Origin: CAZNKO01 sp964573855
GTDB lineage: Bacteria; Patescibacteriota; Patescibacteriia; UBA9934; GWF2-40-263
Direction of reading: 5' to 3'
Length of the DNA: 20,921 bases
Assembly (NCBI GenBank): GCA_964573855.1
Contig: CAZNKO010000013.1
Location: 1 to 20,921 of the forward strand
Shown: in pieces, positions 1-8,100 of the stretch
How positions within the stretch are numbered: the stretch's first letter is position 1
How the letters are laid out: every line of letters begins with the position of its first letter
Program-made: the position numbers and the translations under genes
The notes under the pieces: model-generated
The model's database searches: none
What the model was told of the DNA's origin: nothing
The model's input: only the letters and a program-made list of their open reading frames with translations

Positions 1-14
1 GGGGCACTCTGAGT

Positions 15-35
15 CCCCAGTGCCAAGCACTGGGG
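15..35. repeat. 9-bp perfect hairpin (CCCCAGTGC / GCACTGGGG)
   Basis: Bases 15-23 and 27-35 are exact reverse complements around a 3-base loop. It lies downstream of the ftsA stop. No T-run follows on either strand, so it does not look like a standard intrinsic terminator. It may be part of a larger palindromic repeat, because GGGGCACT at 1-8 can pair alternatively with AGTGCC at 19-24. The window edge cuts the context. Confidence 0.55.
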
Positions 36-83
36 CTTGCCGTGCCGGTGTCAAGAAAAGAATGCACAGGGGAATTTTCGATC

Positions 84-111
84 CCTTGTTTCATGTCTCC
101 TGTCTCTTGTC
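84..111. repeat. Four degenerate heptamer repeats after ftsA
   Basis: Four consecutive 7-base units, CCTTGTT, TCATGTC, TCCTGTC and TCTTGTC, fill the space just past the ftsA stop. On the minus strand they read GACAAGA, GACAGGA, GACATGA, AACAAGG. The rest of 1-118 contains the 15-35 hairpin and no gene I can support. A short open frame from an ATG at 94 runs through the hairpin off the window edge; I do not call it. Confidence 0.5.
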
Positions 112-118
112 GCTCTTT

Positions 119-1378
119 TCACGGCCTCAAGGACTGAAACATCTTCTTGAGCCCGCCGGCAACTTTGTCCAATCCCTTGAGTTTCGCAAACAGACCCCCG
201 AAGCCGCCGCGATCTCCGGAGCTGCGGATCGTTCTTCCCCACAACACGAGACCGATCGCGGTCGACATCGCAGGATCGTGCGTCCGATCAATGACCGAGG
301 AGATACCGATCGGGGTGCCGATCGAGGCTGGCAAGCGCAGAGCCGCCTTTGCGGTCTCGACCGTTCCCGGCAGTCGTGCTCCCCCGCCGGTTAAAACCGC
401 GCCGGCCGGGAGCATGCCCGAACGCTCCACTTTTTTGAGCTCCCGATCCACCATGTCAAAAATTTCTTCCATGCGCGCCGCGGTGATGTCCGCGACGAAC
501 CGCCGGCTCACGAGCTCTTCCTCCGGCGCCCCGAGCTCTCCTAAGTTGATCTCTTCCTTTTTCGCGACCTCCTGCCGCTCGCAGGTGGCGTAGCGAAGCT
601 TCACCTGTTCGGCGACCTCGAGCGACGTGCGAAGGCCGATCGCAATATCCGACGTGACATGATCGCCGCCAATCGGCAAAACGGCCGTATGGATCACGTC
701 CCCTTCCTCAAATACGGCGAGACTTGTTGTGGAACCTCCGATATTTATGACGCAGACCCCGAGCTCTTTCTGCCGGCTCGTTACCACTGCTTCGGTCGTG
801 GCTAAAATGGAAAAAACAAGGTCATCAATATCAAGTCCGGTCCGATAAACGCACTTCGTGAGATTTTTAATCTGGGAGGTGAGGCCCTGGATGATAAGCG
901 CGTCCACCTCAAGCCGGATGCCGTGCATCCCGACCGGATCCTTGATGCCGCGCTGGCCGTCCACGATAAAACTCTTCGGAATGACGTGGATGATCTCATA
1001 ATTCGTCGGGGTCGCGACCGTCCGCGCGGCCTCAATCGAGCGCTCGACATCTTCCTCCCGGATTTCCCCGTCGCTCCGCGCCACCCCAACGACCCCTCGG
1101 CTCTCCTGCGAGAGAATGTGGCTGCCCGAGATGCCGACCCAGGCGCTCGCAAGCGGGAGACCGGTCAATCGCTCGGCATGCTCCAAGGCTTTTGAAACCG
1201 AAGAAACGGCTTCTTCGATATCGGTGATCGTCCCCTTGTTCACACCCGAGGACGGCACCTCGACGGCTCCGATGATGTGGATTTGATCCTTCCCGCCCTC
1301 TCCAGGCATCCGTTTGCCGACAGCGATCCGAATGCGGTGGGAACCGATATCAAGGCCCGTGAATAGTTCTTCAGACAT
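119..1378 (-). CDS. ftsA: Cell division protein FtsA
   Basis: FtsA is the actin-like ATPase that ties the FtsZ ring to the inner face of the membrane and recruits later divisome proteins. The 419-residue product shows the family's ATP-binding pieces: phosphate-1 GLDIGSHRIRIAV (residues 8-20), phosphate-2 INIGGSTTSLAVF (211-223) and adenosine motif LTGGGARLPG (329-338). Its C-terminus (about 392-417, GLFAKLKGLDKVAGGLKKMF) is a basic amphipathic helix suited to membrane targeting. I chose the ATG at 1378 because the product then starts right at the conserved fold; an in-frame TTG at 1426 would add 16 residues coded by an AT-rich intergenic repeat. No clear Shine-Dalgarno precedes either start. 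ftsZ, its usual partner, would lie beyond the left edge if present. Confidence 0.97.
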   Translation of the reverse strand: MSEELFTGLDIGSHRIRIAVGKRMPGEGGKDQIHIIGAVEVPSSGVNKGTITDIEEAVSSVSKALEHAERLTGLPLASAWVGISGSHILSQESRGVVGVARSDGEIREEDVERSIEAARTVATPTNYEIIHVIPKSFIVDGQRGIKDPVGMHGIRLEVDALIIQGLTSQIKNLTKCVYRTGLDIDDLVFSILATTEAVVTSRQKELGVCVINIGGSTTSLAVFEEGDVIHTAVLPIGGDHVTSDIAIGLRTSLEVAEQVKLRYATCERQEVAKKEEINLGELGAPEEELVSRRFVADITAARMEEIFDMVDRELKKVERSGMLPAGAVLTGGGARLPGTVETAKAALRLPASIGTPIGISSVIDRTHDPAMSTAIGLVLWGRTIRSSGDRGGFGGLFAKLKGLDKVAGGLKKMFQSLRP

Positions 1379-1387
1379 ACGAGAGAA

Positions 1388-1491
1388 AAATTCGAAATCC
1401 GAAATGTGGAAAATCCGAAAAAACAACTGAAAATTCTAATTTTGAATTTAGAATTTCTTCGAATTTTGTGCTTCGTGCTTCGAATTTCATA
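1388..1491. repeat. Near-palindromic intergenic repeat, copy A (104 bp)
   Basis: An AT-rich block between dgkA and ftsA matches copy B at 3465-3583 almost base for base, except for a stretch of about 15 bases missing here near the centre. The outer arms are imperfect inverted repeats: AAATTCGAAATCCGAAATG on the left, and TTCGAATTTTGTGCTTCG followed by TGCTTCGAATTTCAT on the right. The fold-back and the presence in two intergenic spaces suggest a dispersed palindromic element. The upstream TTG-initiated extension of ftsA would be translated from it, which argues against that start. Confidence 0.85.
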
Positions 1492-1514
1492 GAAGTATAC
1501 CCGTTCTCACCACC

Positions 1515-1880
1515 CTAAAACAAGCGCGTGAGGTATGGCACGAAGATGACGAGCCCGATCGCGACGGAAAAGAGGGAGGCGATCAAAACAACCGCGGCCA
1601 TAATGTCCTTCATGTCATGCACGACCGGATGCAGGCGCGGTTTGAAGGCGTCCATGATGCGTTCGAGCACACTGTTCAAGAGCTCGAGGACGAGCACCGA
1701 GCCCGTCACGAGAAGCACAACGATCCATTCGGCCGCCCGGATCTGAAGCCATGCCGCAACAATGATCAAAAGCACGGCAATGATGATCTGGATCCGGAAG
1801 CTTTGCTCTGTCTGAAACGCAACACGAACCCCGCGAAAGGCGTGAGAGAAACTTTTGAGAAGCCGTGGGAAATGGATCAT
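1515..1880 (-). CDS. dgkA: Diacylglycerol / undecaprenol kinase (DgkA family)
   Basis: A small integral-membrane lipid kinase that phosphorylates diacylglycerol or, in many bacteria, undecaprenol, feeding the lipid carrier used for envelope synthesis. The 121-residue product has the family size and three hydrophobic segments (about 31-46, 52-68, 93-116). The signature region reads ELLNSVLERIMD (66-77) followed by HDMKDIMAAVVL (88-99), keeping the conserved Glu66, Asn69, Glu73 and the Lys91-Asp92 pair. The ATG at 1880 is the base triplet immediately left of the 130-bp inverted-repeat element, so any upstream ribosome-binding sequence now comes from that element (AACGGGGT before ATG). The gene probably once overlapped ybeY by four bases. 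Substrate preference cannot be read from the sequence. Confidence 0.92.
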   Translation of the reverse strand: MIHFPRLLKSFSHAFRGVRVAFQTEQSFRIQIIIAVLLIIVAAWLQIRAAEWIVVLLVTGSVLVLELLNSVLERIMDAFKPRLHPVVHDMKDIMAAVVLIASLFSVAIGLVIFVPYLTRLF

Positions 1881-2010
1881 ACCCCGTTAGAAATCTGTCT
1901 TAAAAAGACTAATGTGTTGGTGGCACAGTCATTCATAGGATGAGAACCATCTGTTCTTTGAATGCATAAAAATTTTTGAAAATTTTTATGCCAAGGATTT
2001 CTAACGGGGT
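1881..2010. mobile_element. 130-bp MITE-like element with 15-bp perfect terminal inverted repeats
   Basis: ACCCCGTTAGAAATC (1881-1895) is the exact reverse complement of GATTTCTAACGGGGT (1996-2010). The element is flanked by CAT on both sides (1878-1880, 2011-2013), consistent with a 3-bp target duplication. Inside are three smaller hairpins: GTCTT/AAGAC (1897-1909), AGAAC/GTTCT (1943-1957) and an 11-bp stem GCATAAAAATT/AATTTTTATGC (1964-1991). No reading frame of useful length lies within, so it would be non-autonomous. Removing it and one CAT restores a ybeY/dgkA ATGA overlap. A structured RNA reading of the same fold is possible. Confidence 0.8.
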
Positions 2011-2450
2011 CATAGTCGTGGATCAACCTTCAATCGTTTGAGAATCCGTGTTTGGAGAGGAAACATGCGGCGAGCGTCTTTCGGGCGTTCGTGGTCGTAT
2101 CCAAGCACATGGAGAATGCCGTGCACAAGGAGAAAAATGATTTCGTCGCGAAGTGTGTGCCGGAGAGAGAGCGCCTGCCGGCGCGCTTGCGGCATACAAA
2201 TAATGATCTCACCTTGAATCTCTTGGCCCTCCCCTTCAAATGGGAACGCGAGAACGTCTGTGACGCGCCGCTTTCCACGCCACTCCGCGTTGAGGCGTTT
2301 CATCTCCGCGTCTCCGACATAGGCGACCGAGAGTCGAGCGTTTCCACGCAGGCGCAGGGCACGGGATACTTCGCGGCGCACGCGTCCCAAAACGACTTTT
2401 TGTAATCGCGACGCACGAAATTTTCCTTCGTTCACTTCGAGAGAAAGCAC
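2010..2450 (-). CDS. ybeY: Endoribonuclease YbeY (rRNA maturation factor)
   Basis: YbeY is a zinc metalloprotein that acts in 16S rRNA 3'-end maturation and ribosome quality control. The 146-residue product carries the diagnostic HGxxHxxGYDH zinc site as HGILHVLGYDH, residues 110-120, with His110, His114 and His120 as ligands. Upstream it has the family's NAEWRGKRRVTDVLAFP segment (54-70). The start is GTG at 2450, one base after the TGA of the upstream 334-residue gene (TGATGTG), so translational coupling is likely. The terminal TGA borrows its final A from the first base of the inserted 130-bp element, yet the protein ends normally (...KVDPRL). Length and motifs are intact, so I expect it to be functional. 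Confidence 0.96.
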   Translation of the reverse strand: MLSLEVNEGKFRASRLQKVVLGRVRREVSRALRLRGNARLSVAYVGDAEMKRLNAEWRGKRRVTDVLAFPFEGEGQEIQGEIIICMPQARRQALSLRHTLRDEIIFLLVHGILHVLGYDHERPKDARRMFPLQTRILKRLKVDPRL

Positions 2451-2451
2451 A

Positions 2452-3456
2452 TCACGGAAACGTCAAACTGTTCAGCATCATCTGGAAGGTCTGCAGATAG
2501 TCCACCGACCCCTTAATGCCAAGATCATACCGGAGGGTCACAACCTGATCCCCTCCATCCACATACGCGGTCAGCTGATCCTCGCTCGTGAGAAGCGACA
2601 AACCGTTTTTCGTAACACTCGCCCGAAAAGTCGTGGGATCCATCCCCTGCGAGGTGAGCCAAGACGCCAAAGCCTCTCCGGCCGCTTTGGCGGAAACCGT
2701 TAAAAGAACCTGCTCGCTGGTCGGCGCAAGAAAGACCGCGTTAATGGGATCCTCGCCTGTGAGCGACCAGACAGCCGGATACAAAATCCCGTACGGAAGC
2801 GGCTCAGTGCTTGTAGCCACAGAGGCATTGTAGGGTTTCACAAGACCCGCGGACTCAAGCGTGCCTGGTGCGGTCCCGTTTGGATTGTAGCGATGGAATA
2901 CCTCGTTCCCGTCGAGAAATCCGTCCGCATCCGTATCCGGCAAAAACGGATCCGTCGCGTAAATCGTCTGCTCCTCGACGTCAGTCAGGCCATCCGAATC
3001 CGAATCCGTGCCCGGGCGGGCCTCGCTCGACGCAGGCGGCGTCGTTTCCGGCCTCTCTTCTGTTTCAGAAGGAGTCTCTTCCGCTGTTTCTCCCAAGGGA
3101 GGCGGGGGCAGAACGACTTCAGATTCAGAAGGAGCCGCGGGCTGTTGAAGTGTTTGGAGAAGGAAAAATCCCGCGAGCCCAAGAGCAATCAAAACCAAAA
3201 CTCCAGCCACCAAAAGCATCTTCGCGTTGGATTTCTTTTTCAGGGGCAAAGGCTTGCCAGCCAAGAGAGGCGGCGGTTTCGGAGGGGGGGAAGGCGTTGA
3301 GGGCTTTGAAGGCGTTGAGGGAGATGGTGGTTTCGGCTCCACCATCGGCGTGCGTCCGCCGCGGTAACGCTCCGGCATCGTGAAAATCAGCGGCTCACTG
3401 GGGGAAGGGGCCGCTGTGTCCTTGGGAAGCTGAAGCTGTTGGTTCCCCTCCGGCAT
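2452..3456 (-). CDS. Membrane-anchored protein with thrombospondin type 3 repeats and a C-terminal globular domain
   Basis: The 334-residue protein has four parts. Residues 1-75 are a proline-rich, low-complexity head ending in a basic patch (KPLPLKKK). Residues 80-100 form one hydrophobic helix. Residues 105-150 are an acidic Pro/Glu/Thr linker. Residues 151-195 hold TSP3-type calcium-binding repeats (DSDSDGLTDVEE, then DTDADGFLDGNE). The remainder (about 205-334) is a folded beta-rich domain beginning YGILYPAVWSL, vaguely like PsbP-type domains, which I cannot name with confidence. Basic residues before the helix predict a cytoplasmic head and an external repeat region. It belongs with the 224- and 270-residue neighbours as a third membrane-bound TSP3 protein. 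The stop lies one base before the ybeY start, so the two are probably co-transcribed. Function is unknown; calcium-dependent surface structure is inferred. Confidence 0.85.
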   Translation of the reverse strand: MPEGNQQLQLPKDTAAPSPSEPLIFTMPERYRGGRTPMVEPKPPSPSTPSKPSTPSPPPKPPPLLAGKPLPLKKKSNAKMLLVAGVLVLIALGLAGFFLLQTLQQPAAPSESEVVLPPPPLGETAEETPSETEERPETTPPASSEARPGTDSDSDGLTDVEEQTIYATDPFLPDTDADGFLDGNEVFHRYNPNGTAPGTLESAGLVKPYNASVATSTEPLPYGILYPAVWSLTGEDPINAVFLAPTSEQVLLTVSAKAAGEALASWLTSQGMDPTTFRASVTKNGLSLLTSEDQLTAYVDGGDQVVTLRYDLGIKGSVDYLQTFQMMLNSLTFP

Positions 3457-3464
3457 AGAGGATT

Positions 3465-3583
3465 AAATTCGAAATTCGAAATGAGGAAAATCCGAAAAAA
3501 TGGCTGAAAATCTTAAATTCGAATTTTCAAATTTTGAATTTAGAATTTCTTCGGATTTCGTGCTTCGTGCTTCGAATTTCATA
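3465..3583. repeat. Near-palindromic intergenic repeat, copy B (119 bp)
   Basis: This block fills almost the whole gap between the 224-residue gene (stop at 3585) and the 334-residue gene (start 3456). It is nearly identical to copy A (1388-1491), with a stretch of about 15 bases extra in the middle. Arms such as AAATTCGAAATTCGAAATG and TGCTTCGTGCTTCGAATTTC fold back on each other, and the inner part (GAAAATCTTAAATTC against GAATTTAGAATTTC) extends the stem. The two copies share orientation relative to the genes. Confidence 0.85.
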
Positions 3584-3584
3584 A

Positions 3585-4259
3585 TTATGATGCTGGCACT
3601 TCGAACAGCTTCCCTGGCCCCGTTGGGCTATACCCATTCTTCACTTCACTTCCATCCGAATAGGTGTCTCCGTCCGTGTCGGGATTCAAGGGATTCGTCT
3701 TGTAAATCTGTGTCTCTTCCCGATCGCTTAATCCATCGCCGTCCGTATCCGGGTTCGTGGGATCGGTCCCATACTGCGCTTCCTCGAGATCCGAGAGCCC
3801 GTCCTGGTCCGCGTCCGGCGGGGGCGGAGGAGGGGTCGTGGGCTCTGGCTCCGATTCCGGCTCTGAGACGGTTTCGAGCTCTGACGTCTCTTCCGTCTCT
3901 GGTTGCGTCGTTACCTGCGGCTCTGGCTCTGGAGGGATGTTTGGGGTTGAAGAAGAAAGGAGGAAAGAAGAAATCGCCGCCGCAACCCCAATCACAAGGA
4001 TAATCACCCCGATAAACAAAACGGGCTTCCAAGGGAAACGACGTCCGGAGGAGGGTGCCCCTGCCGTTTCAACTGGCGGGGCCGGAGGCTGGAAGGCGGG
4101 GGCAGGAGGAGGGGTCGAAGAGGGCTGAGAAGGCTGCGGAGGCTTTGGGGGTGATGGTGGCGTGGCCCCTCCCGTCGCGACGGGAGGGGTGGGGTGCGGG
4201 ACGTTATCCGTTTTGTCAAAAATGTCTTCTGGTTCTTGGCCTGGAAGATTTTCAAACAT
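3585..4259 (-). CDS. Membrane-anchored TSP3 calcium-repeat protein, short form
   Basis: The 224-residue product has a short acidic start (MFENLPGQEPEDIFD), a proline-rich region to about residue 70, a basic stretch (GRRFPWK) and a single membrane helix (79-101). An acidic Pro/Glu/Thr linker follows (105-147), then TSP3 repeats (149-209): DADQDGLSDLEE, DTDGDGLSDREE and DTDGDTYSDGSE. The last residues, NGYSPTGPGKLFEVPAS, closely match the end of the 270-residue neighbour (NGYNPNGPGKL), so the repeat tails are paralogous. The topology is probably an inside N-terminus and outside calcium repeats. No enzymatic motif is visible. The gap upstream (98 bases) suggests either read-through from the 270-residue gene or a separate promoter that I cannot identify. 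Confidence 0.85.
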   Translation of the reverse strand: MFENLPGQEPEDIFDKTDNVPHPTPPVATGGATPPSPPKPPQPSQPSSTPPPAPAFQPPAPPVETAGAPSSGRRFPWKPVLFIGVIILVIGVAAAISSFLLSSSTPNIPPEPEPQVTTQPETEETSELETVSEPESEPEPTTPPPPPPDADQDGLSDLEEAQYGTDPTNPDTDGDGLSDREETQIYKTNPLNPDTDGDTYSDGSEVKNGYSPTGPGKLFEVPAS

Positions 4260-4357
4260 AGAAAAAAGTTACATGGGTTCCAAGGGTTATAGGGGTTTCA
4301 AGGGTTCAAATCTCTTGTCGCCCCTGCAACTCCTGCAACCTCTGCCACCCTATTCTA
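4260..4357. repeat. Intergenic minisatellite-like low-complexity DNA
   Basis: The 98-base gap consists mostly of two degenerate tandem patterns. One has a period near 10 (AAGGGTTATA, GGGGTTTCAA, GGGTTCAAAT around 4281-4310). The other has a period of 9 (CTCCTGCAA, CCTCTGCCA around 4331-4350). A run of six T on the minus strand sits at 4264-4269 just before the 224-residue gene, but I see no convincing stem before it, so I do not call a terminator. Confidence 0.45.
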
Positions 4358-5170
4358 TCACAGTTTCCCCGGCCCGTTCGGATTATAGCCGTTCCGGACT
4401 TCGTCCCCATCGTTAAACCCATCCCCATCCGTATCCGGATTATCCGGATCCGTGCCGTACCGCGCTTCATCCGCATCCGAAAGGCCATCCCCATCACTGT
4501 CCAACGATTCTCCTGCCTCTCCTGTTGGTCCAACAAGGTCAAGGCAGGTAAAACGCGCCGTCTCGTCTGTCAGCGATGCACATTTCGCCGGGTCATGCGA
4601 TGCCACAGCCGTCTCAATAACCGGATAGGCTCGACAAAGCTCCTCTGGAAGCCCGCGCTCCAAACAATTCACACTCGTCACGGGTCCGAGCACAACATAT
4701 AGGCAACCGGTCTTCATGTCCTCGCTCGAAATTTTCTCGCACGAGAATCGGTCAAGATTTGCCCGCGCAAGCGCAAGATACACCCCGTCCTTGCATGACG
4801 GGATACGATCCCGATTCTTCAACGTGTCGCACCACTCCGGCTTCCCTTGTTCCCGCGCGGCTCCCACAACGCAAGGATCGTAATCATTTCCCTCAAGCGC
4901 CTCGCACAATTCCACGCTTCCAGATGTCCCAGCAAGATCCCCCAGCATTTCAGCCTTACAAGCCTCTGGATTAAGACTTTCGGCACAGGTCGCCTCCGTC
5001 TGTTTCAAGATGTTCACCATCGGATCAGATCCGCCGGATCGCCCTCGCACAACAAAAGCGACCACGACCACCACGATCACCAAAATCCCGACTGCACCTC
5101 CAACCAACCACATTCGCGAAAGGGTTTTCGGTTGCGGCGCAAGAGGAGCCTGTGGTTCGAATCCATCCAT
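4358..5170 (-). CDS. Membrane protein with six cysteine-pair repeats and a TSP3 calcium-binding tail
   Basis: The 270-residue protein has a short cytoplasmic head, one membrane helix (about 21-42), an outside cysteine-rich region (60-212) and two TSP3 repeats at the end (224-265: DSDGDGLSDADE, DTDGDGFNDGDE). Twelve cysteines form six pairs at 62/71, 89/100, 114/126, 144/156, 169/179 and 197/209; the first Cys of each pair recurs every 25-30 residues, which points to tandem disulfide-pinned helical hairpins. I know no named family for this region. The tail NGYNPNGPGKL nearly repeats that of the 224-residue neighbour. The ATG lies two bases after the TAA of the giant gene, so it is almost certainly co-translated with it and may work with it at the cell surface. 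Function otherwise unknown. Confidence 0.88.
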   Translation of the reverse strand: MDGFEPQAPLAPQPKTLSRMWLVGGAVGILVIVVVVVAFVVRGRSGGSDPMVNILKQTEATCAESLNPEACKAEMLGDLAGTSGSVELCEALEGNDYDPCVVGAAREQGKPEWCDTLKNRDRIPSCKDGVYLALARANLDRFSCEKISSEDMKTGCLYVVLGPVTSVNCLERGLPEELCRAYPVIETAVASHDPAKCASLTDETARFTCLDLVGPTGEAGESLDSDGDGLSDADEARYGTDPDNPDTDGDGFNDGDEVRNGYNPNGPGKL

Positions 5171-5172
5171 AG

Positions 5173-8100
5173 TTATTCTGGGCAGTACGTGAATTTGAAG
5201 TTATCGAGACTCACCGTCGCTTCGTCCGAATCAATCGAAATGGTAAACGGGAGAATGCTCGAGGTACCCGTGCACGTAAATCCGGCGGGCACCGGGAGCG
5301 GCTGGGCCTTCCCTTCCGTGATGCTTCCGGGAGACGTCACGGAGCTTCCGTCCAGGTTACTTACAAATGAGAGGACGATACCGAGAAGATTCTCCGTGAT
5401 TTTTTCGTACATGACTTTTACCTCATCGGCCGTTGAACCCGCATAGGCATATTTCGCATTATCATCCTTATTGGCGGTGCATCCCTCTTCGCTTGCATAC
5501 GTCTTCGTCGGCGGATGAATAAAGTGATCCGCGAGACAAAAATCGCTCGACACGTGACGCATGAAGGAAATGAGACTGGCGTCTGTGGTCACAGCAGCGG
5601 AATAAAGTTTGACGCCTTCTGCGAGCGTGGTCGGCTTCCCCGCGTCATTTCCACTCCACTGCTTCACGACATCCATGGCGGTTGTTTTATTGTTGGGTTC
5701 GCCGTCACTAAGCAAGATAAGGGCCTTCACTTCCGCTGTAGAAGGAGTTGTGGAATTTTTTATCAAATTAAGCCCGGCCGTAAGACCTTTATCGGTTGGC
5801 GTCCCACATTGCGCCGTGTAGGTGTTCACGATGTCAATCAATACGTCTTTGTCTGTGGTAAAGTCGTGATCAACTTTCCCTTGTCGGCATCCATCAAAAC
5901 TCACGAGCGCGATACGAAGCGTTTGGTTGTATTGACGATAGGTTGCAAAGAAATCGTTAATGGCTTTTTTCGTGGAATCCTGAACAACAGCCAGACGTGT
6001 TTCTGTTCCACCATCAACCGTCCATCCCATGCTTCCAGAGAGGTCCGTGACGAACACGAGATCAAGTGTTGGGGGGCGGAAATTTTTCTTTTCCACATCC
6101 GCGAACACGCCTTGCATCACCTTGCAGGCCGGGATGAGAAGGGCGGCCACGTCGGGTTTTTTGCCCGAGGTGATGCTGTAGAGCTCGATCGAACTCTGCG
6201 GCTCGCCGCCGATGATGTCGCCGCGCTTCAATTTGAGGGATGCGCTTGAGAAGGAGAAAGGGCAGGCCGTGCGGCAGTCGCCAGCGCAGGTTGGGAAGAC
6301 ACACTTGTCGGGCGAATCACACGCGGTAATGTTTGATCCTGTCGTCACGCTCGTACACATCTGGCCATTCTTGAGCCCGCCGTTACAGACGCCGAGTTTC
6401 CGGCAAGTGAATCCTTCCGGACATCCTTTGTAGCCGCTCGTGGCATCCGCCGCGACTCCGGTTTGCCCTTCGTCCGTCGGATTGCACGTCCCCTCCCGCT
6501 CGAGAACACCGTTCGCGCTCTTGAAACAGGAAGAAGGAATGTTTCCGGCGTCGCAGAACTCCGGACCGGAAAGTTTGCCGTCCCCGCAGAAATCTCCGGT
6601 CGAAGTCTTATACACACAACCGATGGTGCAGAAGTTGCAGGTCCCGCCATAGGCCGCGGTACAAGCTTTGCCATTGTCTGATCCGCGATCACAGGATTCC
6701 ACTCCGGCATACGTGAATCCGTCGCCGCAGATATTTTTCTTGCACTGACCGGTACAAGCATCGGTATCTTTCGTATTCCCATCATCGCATTCTTCGGTTC
6801 CCTCTTTCACCCCATTGCCGCAGCTCTGCGGCCCGGCCGTACATTCTGTCCAGTTCGGCCACGAGCACGCATTGCTGCATGTTCGTGTGCGACTTGTTTG
6901 ATATGTGATCGTTGAGCATGTGCCGTCAGGACAGTCTGCCTCTGGTAAACAGTAACCGATCCACTGCAAGCCGACCCCTGGCGCGCCGCCGGTCCAACCA
7001 GAACAATTTGAAGCTGCCGTACATACGTTCCCTGAATTGGGTCCGCCTTGACACCTCTTTGTGGTTGAACAAATCATGCCAGCTCTGGTTCCTCCAATAC
7101 AGACGTTGGCGCTTGGACAAGCTGGAAGATTATCTACGGCGACGGCGGCGCTGGTGCTTTCCGTGTTTCCATCACACGCCTCCTGCCCTTCCTGCACTTC
7201 CCCGTCGCCGCAAGACGGCCCCGGGCTCTTGCAATCAAAGGAACAACTGGAATCAGGAGCGGCCGTATACTGTCCATTCTGACTTCCAAGATCGCACTGC
7301 TCGCCGCCCGCGATCTGGCCGTCGCCGCAATAGAAACTCTGGGCGCCTTGACAGCGAGCGGAGGTCGACCCGGGACGGCAGCAGGCGGTGGTGCACTGCG
7401 CACCGTACGTCCCGTTCCGGCTCCCAAGATCGCACTCTTCATTCAGATCCACCACACTGTTCCCGCAGGCAAGCGGAACGCACGCGGATGCGGAATCGGC
7501 AGCCGTTTCAAATTCGCAGGTGTCCTTTCGGCACCCCACGTTCTTCCGCCCAGGTTTCCCGTCTGTCGTCGTGCAATCCGCAACACTCACATCCCCGACT
7601 TCGCAATCCTCGCCATCGCCCTTCACTCCGTCCCCGCATGCGGCCGAGGTGCCATACTCCACTCCTGTGCAGAAGGAGGCGGAATCAAAACCGCCGGTCG
7701 GGAAACTGCCGGTGCGTGGCGTCGTGTAATATTCCGCGACGAGTTTCAAAGCATCGCCGGTGTTTTTGTCGATCGGCTCGCTCCAATGCGTGCCGTTGTA
7801 TTCGAGCTGGCTGTAAAACGTGTAGCCCTCGTTTGCGGACGCGCGGAACCCGTACAGATGGGAATCGAGAGGACAGATAAATTTCGTCTCGAGCGCATTG
7901 AAGCAAGTCTCGGCGTCGTACCCTGTGGGTGTCCCGTCCTCATTCTTAACCCGGCAGTCTGCGATCGTGTTCAGCGGGTCCTTTGGAAGCGCGGAGCCGA
8001 TGGCATTCCCAAGCGCCGCGGCCCAGGACGGCCATTTGCTGGTCGACATCGCGCGGATAAACGAGCCGGATGCGAGCGGCGGGTACGACGGGACGCAGGA

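Noticed and set aside
1..94. A short minus-strand frame starting at ATG 94 and running off the window
   Set aside because: Its codons pass through the heptamer repeats and the 9-bp hairpin, AGGAG is too close to the ATG, and the peptide resembles nothing I know. It cannot be judged without the sequence to the left.
1379..1426. Upstream TTG start for ftsA
   Set aside because: The added 16 residues come from the AT-rich intergenic repeat that also exists elsewhere, and the ATG at 1378 places the protein start at the conserved region.
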